Counted from the first letter of the stretch, positions 44,531 to 53,298 are shown. The stretch: 64,000 bases of DNA from Lysinibacillus xylanilyticus (GCF_001183605.1 NZ_LFXJ01000005.1:2176809-2240808); one strand, 5' to 3'. The notes: generated by a model from the sequence alone, not told the origin. Numbers and translations: made by a program.

Positions 44531-47500
44531 GTGTTAAGTAATAGTTGGGTTGTTAAAGCTGATATAAAATTTAAATACTACTCATCAGTACCAACGTTCA
44601 GAAGAAGAGACACTGCTATTATTAATTTCCTTATATATGATAATAAAAAAATATATGATATATCTTCATTTTCTAAAGGTGAAGTCACTATCACCTTCCC
44701 TCAAGGTGGCTACTTAAAACGCCCTTGTCAAAAAGTCAATATAAATGGAGTAGATTATATTCAATACATATTCAATAAGGACGAAATAGTTGAACTTGGA
44801 GTATATAAAGTTATTTTATCATTCGAAGATAATACAGGAAGAGTTTCTCTGCAAGAAATTTTAGTAGGCTTCTTTGATACTCTAGGCACTTCTGAGTTAG
44901 CATACATAGAACTCATACAGGACTTACAAAATCAGTCGGATTACCTCGAAAGCATAGTTAACGACATTATTCAAAAAGATGAAAAAGGCGTTGCTGACGG
45001 AGTAGCTAAGTTGGACTCTAATGGCCAAATAGACATATCCCATATGCCTTCATTTTTAGAAAATCATATGAAGGATAGTGTATTTAAGAACTGGGTTCAC
45101 GGTTTATATATAGATGAAAACTTCGTTGCTAAATATAAAACTAAAGATGGTGGTGAAGAAAACGTTGGTCATCCAGACTTAAGTGATAGCCTCCGTCTTT
45201 TTGTTACTGTTTCCGATGAAATTGCAAACCTTACATTCTCAGGAAAAGGATCTGCTACGGTTAAGAAGTATATGTATGGAGATAAAACGTTACAAGACAC
45301 GAAGGTAAATGGTACTTTATTTACAGCTAACAATTTCCCAGTAGATAAGGTGGGAATTTGGTCTATCTACTACAAAGATGATAGTGATAAAGAGTATATC
45401 TATAAATTCCCTGTTGGAGCAGAAAATTTAAAAACTCCAAATATTACAATTCCTGTGTCAGAGGGAGAGGTCACAGTTAAAGATGATAGTACATATGCAT
45501 TAGAAATTCAGAAATGGGATACAGGAATTCGAGATGCAGCATACTTCCGAACAAATGGTAATGTATTTGCAGATACTTTTATTGTAGATACTAAAGGTAC
45601 ATATAGTGTTTACCGAAAATATACAAACGGACTTGAAATTGTTAAAGTGTTTGAAGTTAAGGCAAGTGATTTAATCACTGTTCCACCAAGCATTACTTTA
45701 TTATTAACTCCTAATAATCAAACTTGGACAAATACTGATAAAACTGTAAATGTTGCTATTACTGAGAAGACTACAATAATAGACAAGAGATATTACTATT
45801 CAACTTCTGATAATATTTCTATTGCTAATTTTAGAAACGATAGTAATTATGGTACGTCTATGTTTTCTAATAACCAAAATGTAGTAATTAACAATAATGG
45901 TTATCTCTATGTATACGCAAAAAATAAAGGTAACTTAGACACTATTCAACAAATTAGTATAACTTCTATTGATAAAGTTTCTCCTACGGCTACGTCTTCA
46001 CAAACGCAATCTAATGGAGTAGTAACAATTACAGTAAATGCTATAGATGCTGATTCTGGAGTAGACAGAATTATCAAGCCCGATAGCAGTGTAGCTTCTA
46101 GTGCAAAAACTACTTATTCTGTGACAGCAAATGGGGATTATAATTTTACTGTATATGACAAAGCAGGAAATAGATTTGCATTAAAAGTTACTGTTAATAG
46201 TATCATTATGACTCCTCCTGTTATTACTTTAACACCTTCAACTACTTCTTGGACAAATCAAAATGTAACAGTAAACATAAGCGCAACATCTCAAAATGGT
46301 ATCTCTGTAATAAAATGGGCTAGTGGTGATCAATCAGCAGGATATTTCAATGCTGGAGGCACTACTGTTACGACAGGATACTTCTCAGTGTCTACTAATG
46401 GAGTATATACGGTTTATGCTAAAGATAATATAGGGACTGAGGCAATAAAAACAATTAATATTTCAAATATTGATAAAACAGCACCAACTCTTAGCATTAC
46501 CAGAACTACTACTTCAACACAAGTAACTTTCAATGTAACAGCATCAGATAGTGAATCTGGTGTATATAGAATTGTTAAGCCAGATGGTAGTATAGTTTAT
46601 TCTTCATCAACAACATATATCGCAACGGCAAATGGAAGTTATTTATTTGAAGCATATGACAATGCAGGAAACAAAGCTTCAAAAACAGAAAATGTCAGTG
46701 GTCTTATTGTTAATACTAATAAGAAGGTTACTGTTTCAGGTGGTACAATGTATCTGATGACTATGAGTGGAGATTTATATGCTAATGGTAATGAGGAATG
46801 GTACAAAAAAGGAAATGGACTTTGGAGTATGTCTGGAACATCATGGAAAGATGATGATACCCCTGATAAAGCATTAATTTCTAGTGTTATTAAAGTTGCA
46901 AGTAATACCAGTAGAGCTAGTACATGGTTCCTAACAGCCAATGGCGACATATACGTATTAGGGAGTAATAATAAACGCTATACTGGACTTACAGCTAGTC
47001 CAATAACAGTACCAACTAAGTGTCCTAAAATGTCAAATGTAAAAGACTTCGTTTTAATCGGCGATACTATTTTTGTTAAAAATTCATCGGATGAATGGTA
47101 TGGTTGGGGAGAAAATTCATACGGAGAATTAGGTTTAGGACACGCAAACATTGTGGATACACCTGTAAAAATCAATTTTGTTAGCAATATTAAACAAATA
47201 ACTCATGGAGCGACTAATGTTTTATTTTTAACAGGCAGTGGAATAGTGTATGGAGTGGGTGCAAACAGATATGGCGAGTTAGGGCTTGGTCATAATGATC
47301 AAGTTAATACTCCAACTCAGGTTACTTCTCTATCAAATATCTCATATCTATCACAAAATGGTTATTGCAGTTTCTTTGTAAATACTAGTGGGCAAGTCTA
47401 TACTACTGGTCTTTCAAATAGTGGAGAGCTTGGATTAGGTAATACGACACAAGTATTGACTCCGACATTAATTTCTGGGGTGTCAAATGTTAAGAAAATT

Positions 47501-47797
47501 ACTACTGGGTCATCGGGTGTAGTAGCTCTTACAAATAGCAATACAATTTATGGATGGGGCGAAACTAATGCTATAGGACTTGGAAAGCCATTTGCTCCTA
47601 ACACTACAACTCCTAAACTACTGTCATTATCAAATGTAAGAGATGTTGTTTCAGATAATAACAGTACAGTATATATTACAAATAATGATGAAATTTATGC
47701 AAGTGGATGGAATATAGATAATCTATTTGCAAACTCTGCATATGGTGATGAAATTAATAGTATTACAAAACTAAATAACTGGACAGCTCTACAATAG
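44531..47797 (+). CDS. BppU-type baseplate protein with Ig-like repeats and RCC1-type propeller
   Basis: 1088 residues in three parts. Residues 1-140 form a BppU N-terminal domain (RRRDTAIINFLIYDNKKIYDISSF), which docks receptor-binding proteins to the baseplate. About 150-250 is a linker module (GVAKLDSNGQIDISHMPSFLENH ... VHGLYIDE). About 385-730 holds several Ig-like repeats (SNIDKTAPTLSITRT and relatives). About 734-1088 is a seven-bladed RCC1-type propeller with GWGENSYGELGLGH, GVGANRYGELGLGH and TGLSNSGELGLGN blades. The GTG start is seven bases from AGAGGAG. It is likely the main receptor-binding protein; the propeller as binding head is inference. Confidence 0.8.
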   Translation: MLSNSWVVKADIKFKYYSSVPTFRRRDTAIINFLIYDNKKIYDISSFSKGEVTITFPQGGYLKRPCQKVNINGVDYIQYIFNKDEIVELGVYKVILSFEDNTGRVSLQEILVGFFDTLGTSELAYIELIQDLQNQSDYLESIVNDIIQKDEKGVADGVAKLDSNGQIDISHMPSFLENHMKDSVFKNWVHGLYIDENFVAKYKTKDGGEENVGHPDLSDSLRLFVTVSDEIANLTFSGKGSATVKKYMYGDKTLQDTKVNGTLFTANNFPVDKVGIWSIYYKDDSDKEYIYKFPVGAENLKTPNITIPVSEGEVTVKDDSTYALEIQKWDTGIRDAAYFRTNGNVFADTFIVDTKGTYSVYRKYTNGLEIVKVFEVKASDLITVPPSITLLLTPNNQTWTNTDKTVNVAITEKTTIIDKRYYYSTSDNISIANFRNDSNYGTSMFSNNQNVVINNNGYLYVYAKNKGNLDTIQQISITSIDKVSPTATSSQTQSNGVVTITVNAIDADSGVDRIIKPDSSVASSAKTTYSVTANGDYNFTVYDKAGNRFALKVTVNSIIMTPPVITLTPSTTSWTNQNVTVNISATSQNGISVIKWASGDQSAGYFNAGGTTVTTGYFSVSTNGVYTVYAKDNIGTEAIKTINISNIDKTAPTLSITRTTTSTQVTFNVTASDSESGVYRIVKPDGSIVYSSSTTYIATANGSYLFEAYDNAGNKASKTENVSGLIVNTNKKVTVSGGTMYLMTMSGDLYANGNEEWYKKGNGLWSMSGTSWKDDDTPDKALISSVIKVASNTSRASTWFLTANGDIYVLGSNNKRYTGLTASPITVPTKCPKMSNVKDFVLIGDTIFVKNSSDEWYGWGENSYGELGLGHANIVDTPVKINFVSNIKQITHGATNVLFLTGSGIVYGVGANRYGELGLGHNDQVNTPTQVTSLSNISYLSQNGYCSFFVNTSGQVYTTGLSNSGELGLGNTTQVLTPTLISGVSNVKKITTGSSGVVALTNSNTIYGWGETNAIGLGKPFAPNTTTPKLLSLSNVRDVVSDNNSTVYITNNDEIYASGWNIDNLFANSAYGDEINSITKLNNWTALQ

Positions 47798-47813
47798 TAG
47801 AGCCGTCTTTTAG
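47781..47813 (+). terminator. Weak terminator-like hairpin after the first BppU gene
   Basis: The stem GCTCTAC / GTAGAGC spans the stop codon, followed by CGTCTTTTAG. The T tract is short. Confidence 0.45.
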
Positions 47814-47824
47814 GTGGTGGCAAC

Positions 47825-48517
47825 TTGTTTAAAAATGAATATCTGTTAGACATAGACTTAAAGTTTGTACCTAGTTTTACTTCTCCCCGATTCAGACGAG
47901 GAGATACAGCATTACTAAAATTTAGAATACATGATAATGGTATAGCTTTCGACACAACTCAATTTGACAAAGCAGAAGTAACAATAGAGATGCCTAGTAA
48001 AGTTAAACTAGTCGATTTAGCAAAAAAAGAAAAAGTTGATGGAGCAAATTTGATAGTATTTCAATTTGCTCCTTTACATATGGTGGAAGCTGGTATTTAT
48101 ACAGTATATTTAACTTTAATCAAGGGTGATGATAGGGTCTCCCCTACTCCTATAAAAGTTAGATTTTATGATAATTTATCTCAAGAGGATTTAAGTTTCA
48201 TATCAATTATAGATGACCTAAAGAAAGAAATTGATGCATTTCAGCTAAAATTAACGCAAGGTATTAATCTTAGTGAGATTAGTGCTCCCAATGGCGTAGC
48301 ATCTTTAGATAGTGATAAAAAGATTTCAGAAAGTCAGACACCAGACTTTCTGAAGAATCACTTAGCTTCGTATGCTAGAAGTGATGAGGGTGTTCATGAT
48401 ATTAAAATCTCATCTAATGGCTTAGCTATGGTTAAAGATAAAGATGGAGTTTGGAACAATGTGATATTTTCTGATAAGCCAATTAGTGAAGGTACTCTCC
48501 CCACACACACCTCCTAA
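47825..48517 (+). CDS. BppU-type baseplate protein 2, short form
   Basis: 230 residues. The N-terminal BppU domain (RFRRGDTALLKFRIHDNGIAFDTTQFDKAEVTIEMP) is close in plan to the 44531 protein. The shared linker module follows: GVASLDSDKKISESQTPDFLKNH and VHDIKISSNGLAMVKDKDGVW. It ends without any receptor-binding head. The start is probably the TTG at 47825 after AGGTGG. It may be an adaptor on its own or a truncated relative of the first protein; the decayed sequence just downstream favours truncation. Confidence 0.7.
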   Translation: MFKNEYLLDIDLKFVPSFTSPRFRRGDTALLKFRIHDNGIAFDTTQFDKAEVTIEMPSKVKLVDLAKKEKVDGANLIVFQFAPLHMVEAGIYTVYLTLIKGDDRVSPTPIKVRFYDNLSQEDLSFISIIDDLKKEIDAFQLKLTQGINLSEISAPNGVASLDSDKKISESQTPDFLKNHLASYARSDEGVHDIKISSNGLAMVKDKDGVWNNVIFSDKPISEGTLPTHTS

Positions 48518-48569
48518 CAGCGTCATTAAAGATTTAACAGTGACTATTATATCCAGATGGTGAAATACC

Positions 48570-48800
48570 TACTTTACAGAAGTAGGCTTATTGAGAGATA
48601 AATTCTCTGATTTAAGAATAAAGGTTTCACCTTCGTTTTTAGTACTTACTAAGTTATAGAAATTGGTACTTATACACTCTACAATAAATGTGGACTATCA
48701 CACAGGTATCATTAACTGTTATGGCAGACCTAATTCTACATTGAAAACCATGCTAGAACAAAAAGTACCATCAAATAGATATACATATAGTGATTTTTAA
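48570..48800 (+). pseudogene. Decayed coding remnant downstream of BppU 2
   Basis: The 48518-48845 gap has no intact gene. One frame stays open from 48570 to a TAA at 48798-48800 apart from a single TAG at 48657-48659. Its translation looks protein-like (YFTEVGLLRDKFSDLRIKV; DYHTGIINCYGRPNSTLKTM), and a terminator follows directly. It may be the lost C-terminal head of the preceding baseplate protein. This is weak evidence without a homology search. Confidence 0.35.
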
Positions 48801-48828
48801 AAGAGGGGCAACTCCCCTCTTTTTTATT
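48799..48828 (+). terminator. Terminator upstream of BppU 3
   Basis: The stem AAGAGGGG / CCCCTCTT with a short loop is followed by six T. It lies 20 bases before the next gene, so BppU 3 needs read-through or its own promoter. Confidence 0.88.
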
Positions 48829-48845
48829 ATGAAAGGAGATTTAAT

Positions 48846-49499
48846 GTGGCACAAGAAGTTAAGCTTAATATGGATATAGATGGTGAATTTAAAGTAAGTG
48901 ATTATTCCTTTGCACAATCAGAGAGAGCTTCATTTCTTTTTAGATTAATTAAGAATAGCTATCCATTAGACATAAGCATTTTTAATAATTTAACTATAGT
49001 ATTTAGAAATAGTAGGAATGCCTCTCAAACATTTACTGTAACTGCCAATAGTAGCAATCTAGTAACAGTCAATAACGAGAAATTGGTTAGAGTACAATTA
49101 CCAGATGACATGATAAAGGTAGACACTATCTTTAGTGCCTCAGCAACTATTAAAATCAGCAATTCCAACAAAGTCCTACCTGCATTCTCTTTAGTTGTCT
49201 ACAAAAAAGATTCGGCAGAGATGAGCTATGTAAGACAAGTGATAGGTCAGCTTAATGAGACATTTGGATTGTATGCCAATATGATTAAGAATGATAAACT
49301 AGGTACTGCTAATGGAGTAGCTATAACAGATTCTAACAATAAGATTTTAGAAGAATATTTACCAACATTATATAAAAGTCACATTAATACTAATATTAGC
49401 ACAGGTATGGTACATGGCTTAGGATTAAATTCTGAAGGTAAGATGATATACTACGACCCTGCCGATGGTAATACTAAGCTTGTAAAAAGCCCAATATAA
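48846..49499 (+). CDS. BppU-type baseplate protein 3, short form
   Basis: 217 residues with a BppU-like N-terminal domain (SFAQSERASFLFRLIKNSYPLDISIFNNLTIVFRN) and the same linker module as the other two (GTANGVAITDSNNKILEEYLPTLYKSH ... VHGLGLNSEGKM). The GTG start at 48846 follows AAAGGAG. The TAA at 49497-49499 is followed in the same frame by 20 sense codons (PIIILNRGVATVTDFAPPVN) before a TGA at 49560-49562, so the protein may once have been longer. Role: baseplate adaptor, by family. Confidence 0.7.
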   Translation: MAQEVKLNMDIDGEFKVSDYSFAQSERASFLFRLIKNSYPLDISIFNNLTIVFRNSRNASQTFTVTANSSNLVTVNNEKLVRVQLPDDMIKVDTIFSASATIKISNSNKVLPAFSLVVYKKDSAEMSYVRQVIGQLNETFGLYANMIKNDKLGTANGVAITDSNNKILEEYLPTLYKSHINTNISTGMVHGLGLNSEGKMIYYDPADGNTKLVKSPI

Positions 49500-49607
49500 C
49501 CAATTATCATCTTAAATAGAGGTGTAGCTACAGTAACTGATTTTGCTCCACCAGTTAACTGAGTAATTTATAAAGTACATAATTAAAAATAACCATAAAT
49601 TCTGTTT

Positions 49608-49645
49608 AGAGTAGGTGTGAGTTAAATCTCCCCTACTCTTTTATA
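49608..49645 (+). terminator. Terminator between BppU 3 and the lysis genes
   Basis: The stem AGAGTAGG / CCTACTCT with a 16-base loop is followed by TTTTATAATTTT. Confidence 0.7.
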
Positions 49646-49669
49646 ATTTTGATAAAAGTCGGTGATAAA

Positions 49670-50083
49670 TTGGAGAATGAAAAAATTGGAGAACGATTAG
49701 CAAGTATAGAGACAGAGTTAAAAAATCAAGGCAATAAACTCACCAACTTAGAGAAAGATAAAGAATTACTTTACCGCTTAACAATAGTATCTGAACAACA
49801 GCAAGAAATGAATAAAAACCAACAAATACAATTAAATAAAATGGATAAAACTTTTAACAACATAAATTTAAATCTAACTAAATTGAATTTGTCTCAAGAT
49901 GAATTACAAAATAATATAAAAAACATTAGTAAACGTGTTGATGGTATCGAAGAAGATTTGAAAACTGAATCAAGTAAGGGGACAATCTCATTCAATGAAA
50001 TTCTATATAAGTATCTTATATGGTGGATTTTACTACCAACAGTAATTATCAGTGCATGGATATTATTTAAATTAGGACTATAA
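49670..50083 (+). CDS. XhlA-like membrane protein of the lysis cassette
   Basis: 137 residues: a long N-terminal coiled coil (NEKIGERLASIETELKNQGNKLTNLEKDKELLYRL) and one C-terminal membrane helix (YLIWWILLPTVIISAWILFKLG). This is the form of XhlA/haemolysin-type proteins that work with holins. I start at the TTG at 49670, three bases after GGTGAT, which matches the 3' half of the ideal ribosome site; the TTG at 49649 has none. It is followed by the holin after 17 bases. Confidence 0.75.
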   Translation: MENEKIGERLASIETELKNQGNKLTNLEKDKELLYRLTIVSEQQQEMNKNQQIQLNKMDKTFNNINLNLTKLNLSQDELQNNIKNISKRVDGIEEDLKTESSKGTISFNEILYKYLIWWILLPTVIISAWILFKLGL

Positions 50084-50100
50084 GAAAGGGATTGATATCT

Positions 50101-50382
50101 ATGAAAATCAATTGGAAAGTCCGCATTCATAATCCTCAATTTTGGATTACGTTAGGATTATCAATTATTACGCCCTTATTCGCCTACTACGGTATTACAG
50201 GAGCCGATTTGACTACTTGGTATAGTGTGAGGTCCTTAATCGTCAATGCGGCTTCTAATCCATACGTATTGGCTTTGATGGCTGTAAGTACATATAATTC
50301 AATTTTAGATCCTACAACTGCTAGTTTGAGCGACTCGTCACGAGCTTTAACATATAAACAACCGAAACGAGATGATCAATAA
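50101..50382 (+). CDS. Phage holin, phi-LC3 family
   Basis: 93 residues with MKINWKVRIHNPQFWITLGLSIITPLFAYYG and a second hydrophobic stretch (about 55-72), then a charged C terminus. The NWKVRxxNxxFW opening is the family signature. Holins permeabilise the membrane so lysin reaches the wall. The ATG at 50101 follows AAAGGG by ten bases; a TTG three codons earlier is less likely. Its stop overlaps the lysin start (TAATG). Confidence 0.88.
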   Translation: MKINWKVRIHNPQFWITLGLSIITPLFAYYGITGADLTTWYSVRSLIVNAASNPYVLALMAVSTYNSILDPTTASLSDSSRALTYKQPKRDDQ

Positions 50383-51065
50383 TGGCAAATTTTATTTGTC
50401 CCCTGAGGAATGCGAGATTAACGAGTAAATTTGGGTGGAGAAATATTGGCTATGGAAACGAATGGCACCAAGGTGTCGATCTTGCATCAACAGGCAAGGC
50501 ACCCATTTATGCTAGTGCTGCTGGGGTCATTAGTCGAGCACAGGTGTTAAGTAGCTATGGGAAAGTCGTTATGATTAAGCATACTATAAACGGTAAAACA
50601 TACGAAACGAATTATGCACATTTAGATTCCTATTGTGTTCAGGTTGGACAAAGAGTGGTGCAAGGACAGCAAATTGGTATTATGGGTAACACGGGACGAG
50701 CATTCGGAATACATTTACATTTTGAAATTCATAACGGACTTTGGGATAAAGGCCAACCAAATGCTATTGATCCTATGAACTTTATTTCATTAACGAATGA
50801 AACAAATACTGCTTTAACTAAGGAAGGCGAATTAACGATGTCACAATACACTGAGTTGCTAAATAAAATAAAAGAGCTTGAGGAGGCTTTAAAAACAAAA
50901 CAAGCTATTACCCCTCCTATAAAAGCCTCTAAAACGCATATTGCTGCATGGGAATGGTTAAAATGCCAAGGCATTACCGATGGCTCAAACCCTCAAAACT
51001 TCTTAACACGTGAGCAATTTGCATCAATGCTAAAAAGATATAATGATTCAATAAACAAAAAATAA
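50382..51065 (+). CDS. M23-family endolysin with C-terminal SLH-like repeat
   Basis: 227 residues. An M23 zinc endopeptidase (about 1-137) carries FGWRNIGYGNEWHQGVDLAS (ligand His/Asp), NYAHLDSY and HLHFEI. A short coil (about 150-173) and a C-terminal segment AAWEWLKCQGITDGSNPQNFLTREQFASMLKRY follow, like a single S-layer-homology-type/wall-binding unit often found at the end of Gram-positive phage lysins. There is no signal peptide, so export depends on the holin. It is translationally coupled to the holin and is the last gene of the tail island. Confidence 0.9.
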   Translation: MANFICPLRNARLTSKFGWRNIGYGNEWHQGVDLASTGKAPIYASAAGVISRAQVLSSYGKVVMIKHTINGKTYETNYAHLDSYCVQVGQRVVQGQQIGIMGNTGRAFGIHLHFEIHNGLWDKGQPNAIDPMNFISLTNETNTALTKEGELTMSQYTELLNKIKELEEALKTKQAITPPIKASKTHIAAWEWLKCQGITDGSNPQNFLTREQFASMLKRYNDSINKK

Positions 51066-51167
51066 GTTTACTTTATACATAAAATTTTCTATATAACATA
51101 AATTCATTCTTCTCTAGTTAAACCATGTTACAATGAAAAGTATTAATGGCAACTAAGGAGATATTGC

Positions 51168-51548
51168 ATGAGACTTTCAACAATTTTAAATTTTTGTATT
51201 CTTGTATTTTTCACCTTGCTATTCGTCAATGATTTCTTTCCACACACTACAATAGCTGAGATTCTATCAAAAAAAATAATCCTTCTTATATTAATGGCTC
51301 TTGTAATTATACAAATCGCTTCAGACAAAGATAGATATAAAAAGCTTTCAAAAAAAGCCTATGTTGGCTTAACGGTATATACAGTCGGGCTTTGGATTGT
51401 ATTAACATTGCTTGGTGGCGAGTCACAAATAGGTCTATCCTTTAACAGTCCTATTTTTTATATTATCGTACTGTTACTTGCGCTCGATTTATTGCGTATT
51501 TTTCGTCAATCAAAGAAAGAGCAGTCAGAGGAAAAAGAAAAGCAGTAA
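51168..51548 (+). CDS. Small membrane protein of unknown function (126 aa)
   Basis: Four likely membrane helices (about residues 7-22, 36-52, 65-84 and 90-108) and a charged C terminus (RQSKKEQSEEKEKQ). AAGGAG lies seven bases before the ATG. I do not recognise the family. It follows the lysin by about 100 bases with no terminator between, but its composition is chromosome-like and it probably marks the right border of the tail island. Confidence 0.65.
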   Translation: MRLSTILNFCILVFFTLLFVNDFFPHTTIAEILSKKIILLILMALVIIQIASDKDRYKKLSKKAYVGLTVYTVGLWIVLTLLGGESQIGLSFNSPIFYIIVLLLALDLLRIFRQSKKEQSEEKEKQ

Positions 51549-51594
51549 ATACTTTTTATTGTTAGAACATATACCATAGTTAGTTGATTGTAGT

Positions 51595-51780
51595 GGAGGC
51601 AGGGCGACTCCTTCGGGGGATTAGCAATAGAGGAACGAAGGCTAAGAGCATCATATCCTGTGATAACGCCTTCGTGACCAACATCGTGTCGCTGCCGCTT
51701 CGCTTTCGCATAGAAAACATTTATTGGCCCAAAAGGCTCCTAGGAAAGCGCCCAGTCGGAACGGCAAACACACACGTTAT
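51595..51780. repeat. Dispersed structured intergenic repeat, copy D (reverse orientation)
   Basis: It occupies much of the 51549-52101 gap. Read on the minus strand it matches copies A and B: GGGCCAATAAATGTTTT, then outer stem ACGAAGGC/GCCTTCGT (51668-51675 with 51635-51642) and inner ATCA/TGAT around the ACAGGAT loop. Its flank (GGAGGCAGGGCGACTCCTTCGG) resembles a repeat that I recall from many Bacillaceae intergenic regions. Confidence 0.7.
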
Positions 51781-51811
51781 GGTACTATCCATCGATTTTT
51801 ATATACTAAAA

Positions 51812-51873
51812 CAAAAAGCATGTCACTGATTGAGCTTTATTCGGAAGCTTCAATCGGCAGACATGCTTTTCTT
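51812..51873 (+). terminator. Long hairpin terminator
   Basis: The arms AAAAGCATGTC / GACATGCTTTT, continued by TGATTGA/TCAATCG and GCTT/AAGC, have T-rich flanks. The stretch from 51874 to 52080 holds nothing further that I can recognise. Confidence 0.75.
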
Positions 51874-52101
51874 ATGATTCTTGTCATTCATTTTAAATTA
51901 AAGTCATTTTTAATAAAGAACCTTCCGGAGAATCACCAGCAAACACTTTAATTTATGAATCAAACAATGATTGTAAACTAATTTAAACAACTACTCAACA
52001 CTGTCCAAAATTATTTAGTTAAGGTAAAGCGTACAAGCAACATAAGTCTTTTTGCATATAGTATCAATGTATCAAAATATATGATAGAAAGGGTGTGCAT
52101 T

Positions 52102-53175
52102 GTGGACAAAGAAAATAAATTTATAAAATTCAAGTTTAGATCAAATCCAAGTTGCCATTGTAATTGTTGTGGTTTTTGTTGCCCTTGTCGTTGTAAGCCA
52201 CCATTTATACCACCATTTATACCTGAACCACCACCACCTCCACCTTGTCATTTTTTAGTGTACGTTACAGACGCTGGTCAGGCAGCTACTCCTGATAATA
52301 GGGTATCAGTAATTGATACAGCGACAAATACAATAGTCGCTACCATTCCAGTAGGATCGGCACCACTAGAAGTAGCGATTACACCAAATGGAGCATTTGG
52401 TTATGTTCCAGCTCTCTTCTCGAATAATGTAACGGTTTTTGATACTGCAACAACCGATGTAGTCACTACCATTCCGGTAGGAAATCAGCCTCTTGGTGTA
52501 GCGATTTCACCAAATGGAGCACTTGCTTATGTATCAAATCATGGACCTGGAGCTAATTCTGTATCTGTCATAAATACAGCTACAAATACCGTAACCGCTA
52601 CTATTCCAGTAGGGGTCCTACCTCAAGGTATAGCTTTCACTCCGAATAGTGCATTTGCTTACGTTGCAAACGAAAACATACTTCCCAACCCAGGTTCAGT
52701 ATCAGTTATAAATACGGCTACAAATACGGTGGTTGCTACAATCCCTGTTGGACTTCGCCCAAGATCAATCGTTATTACACCGAATGGACAATTTGCTTAC
52801 GTTACAAATGAAAGTAGTAACACTGTATCTGTAATTAATACTGCAACAAATACGGTAGTTGATACAATTCCTGTAGGATTAGGACCTGTGGGAACTGCCA
52901 TTACACCTGATGGAGCATTTGTTTACATTGTAAATAAAGGTAATAATACTGTATCTGTCATAGATACAGCTACAAATATGGTGATTGCTACAATCCCTGT
53001 AGGATTATCTCCTGACCAAGTTACTATCTTGCCGGATGGAACACTTGCTTATGTCACAAATCAACTTGACCAAACTGTGTCTGTCATCGATATAGCAACA
53101 AATACAGTAATCGATACAATTCCAGGGTTTAACGGTCCAACTGGTATAAAAACTGGAACAATCTGCCTGAACTAG
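52102..53175 (+). CDS. Cys/Pro-rich protein with seven-bladed YVTN beta-propeller
   Basis: 357 residues. An N-terminal Cys-rich patch (SCHCNCCGFCCPCRC, about 15-30) and a Pro-rich hinge (PPFIPPFIPEPPPPPPC) are followed by seven about 42-residue repeats of the type NTVSVINTATNTVVATIPVGxxPxGxAITPNGxFAYVTN, forming a propeller. There is no export signal. I start at the GTG at 52102, eight bases after GAAAGGG. Cys-rich plus propeller proteins occur on spore or cell surfaces; a CATATAGTA (sigma-K -10-like) lies about 45 bases upstream but without a proper -35, so a spore role is only suggested. Confidence 0.75.
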   Translation: MDKENKFIKFKFRSNPSCHCNCCGFCCPCRCKPPFIPPFIPEPPPPPPCHFLVYVTDAGQAATPDNRVSVIDTATNTIVATIPVGSAPLEVAITPNGAFGYVPALFSNNVTVFDTATTDVVTTIPVGNQPLGVAISPNGALAYVSNHGPGANSVSVINTATNTVTATIPVGVLPQGIAFTPNSAFAYVANENILPNPGSVSVINTATNTVVATIPVGLRPRSIVITPNGQFAYVTNESSNTVSVINTATNTVVDTIPVGLGPVGTAITPDGAFVYIVNKGNNTVSVIDTATNMVIATIPVGLSPDQVTILPDGTLAYVTNQLDQTVSVIDIATNTVIDTIPGFNGPTGIKTGTICLN

Positions 53176-53245
53176 TAATCCAGCGTCGTTAGGAATCAAG
53201 GCTTTCAACAAAGGAAGGTTCCTGTTTTTTCATCATCTATATAAT

Positions 53246-53298
53246 AAAAGACATACTTCAATTGCCTTTAGGAAACTGAAGTATGTCTTTTCGATTTT
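53246..53298 (+). terminator. Bidirectional terminator after the propeller gene
   Basis: The arms AAGACATACTTCA / TGAAGTATGTCTT have T tracts on both sides. The rest of the 53176-53492 gap shows no gene; a 17-codon frame on the minus strand may be a remnant. Confidence 0.8.

Noticed and set aside
52045..52100. Sigma-K promoter for the YVTN propeller gene
   Set aside because: A CATATAGTA -10-like element exists, but no AC -35 at the proper distance, so it is not listed as a feature.
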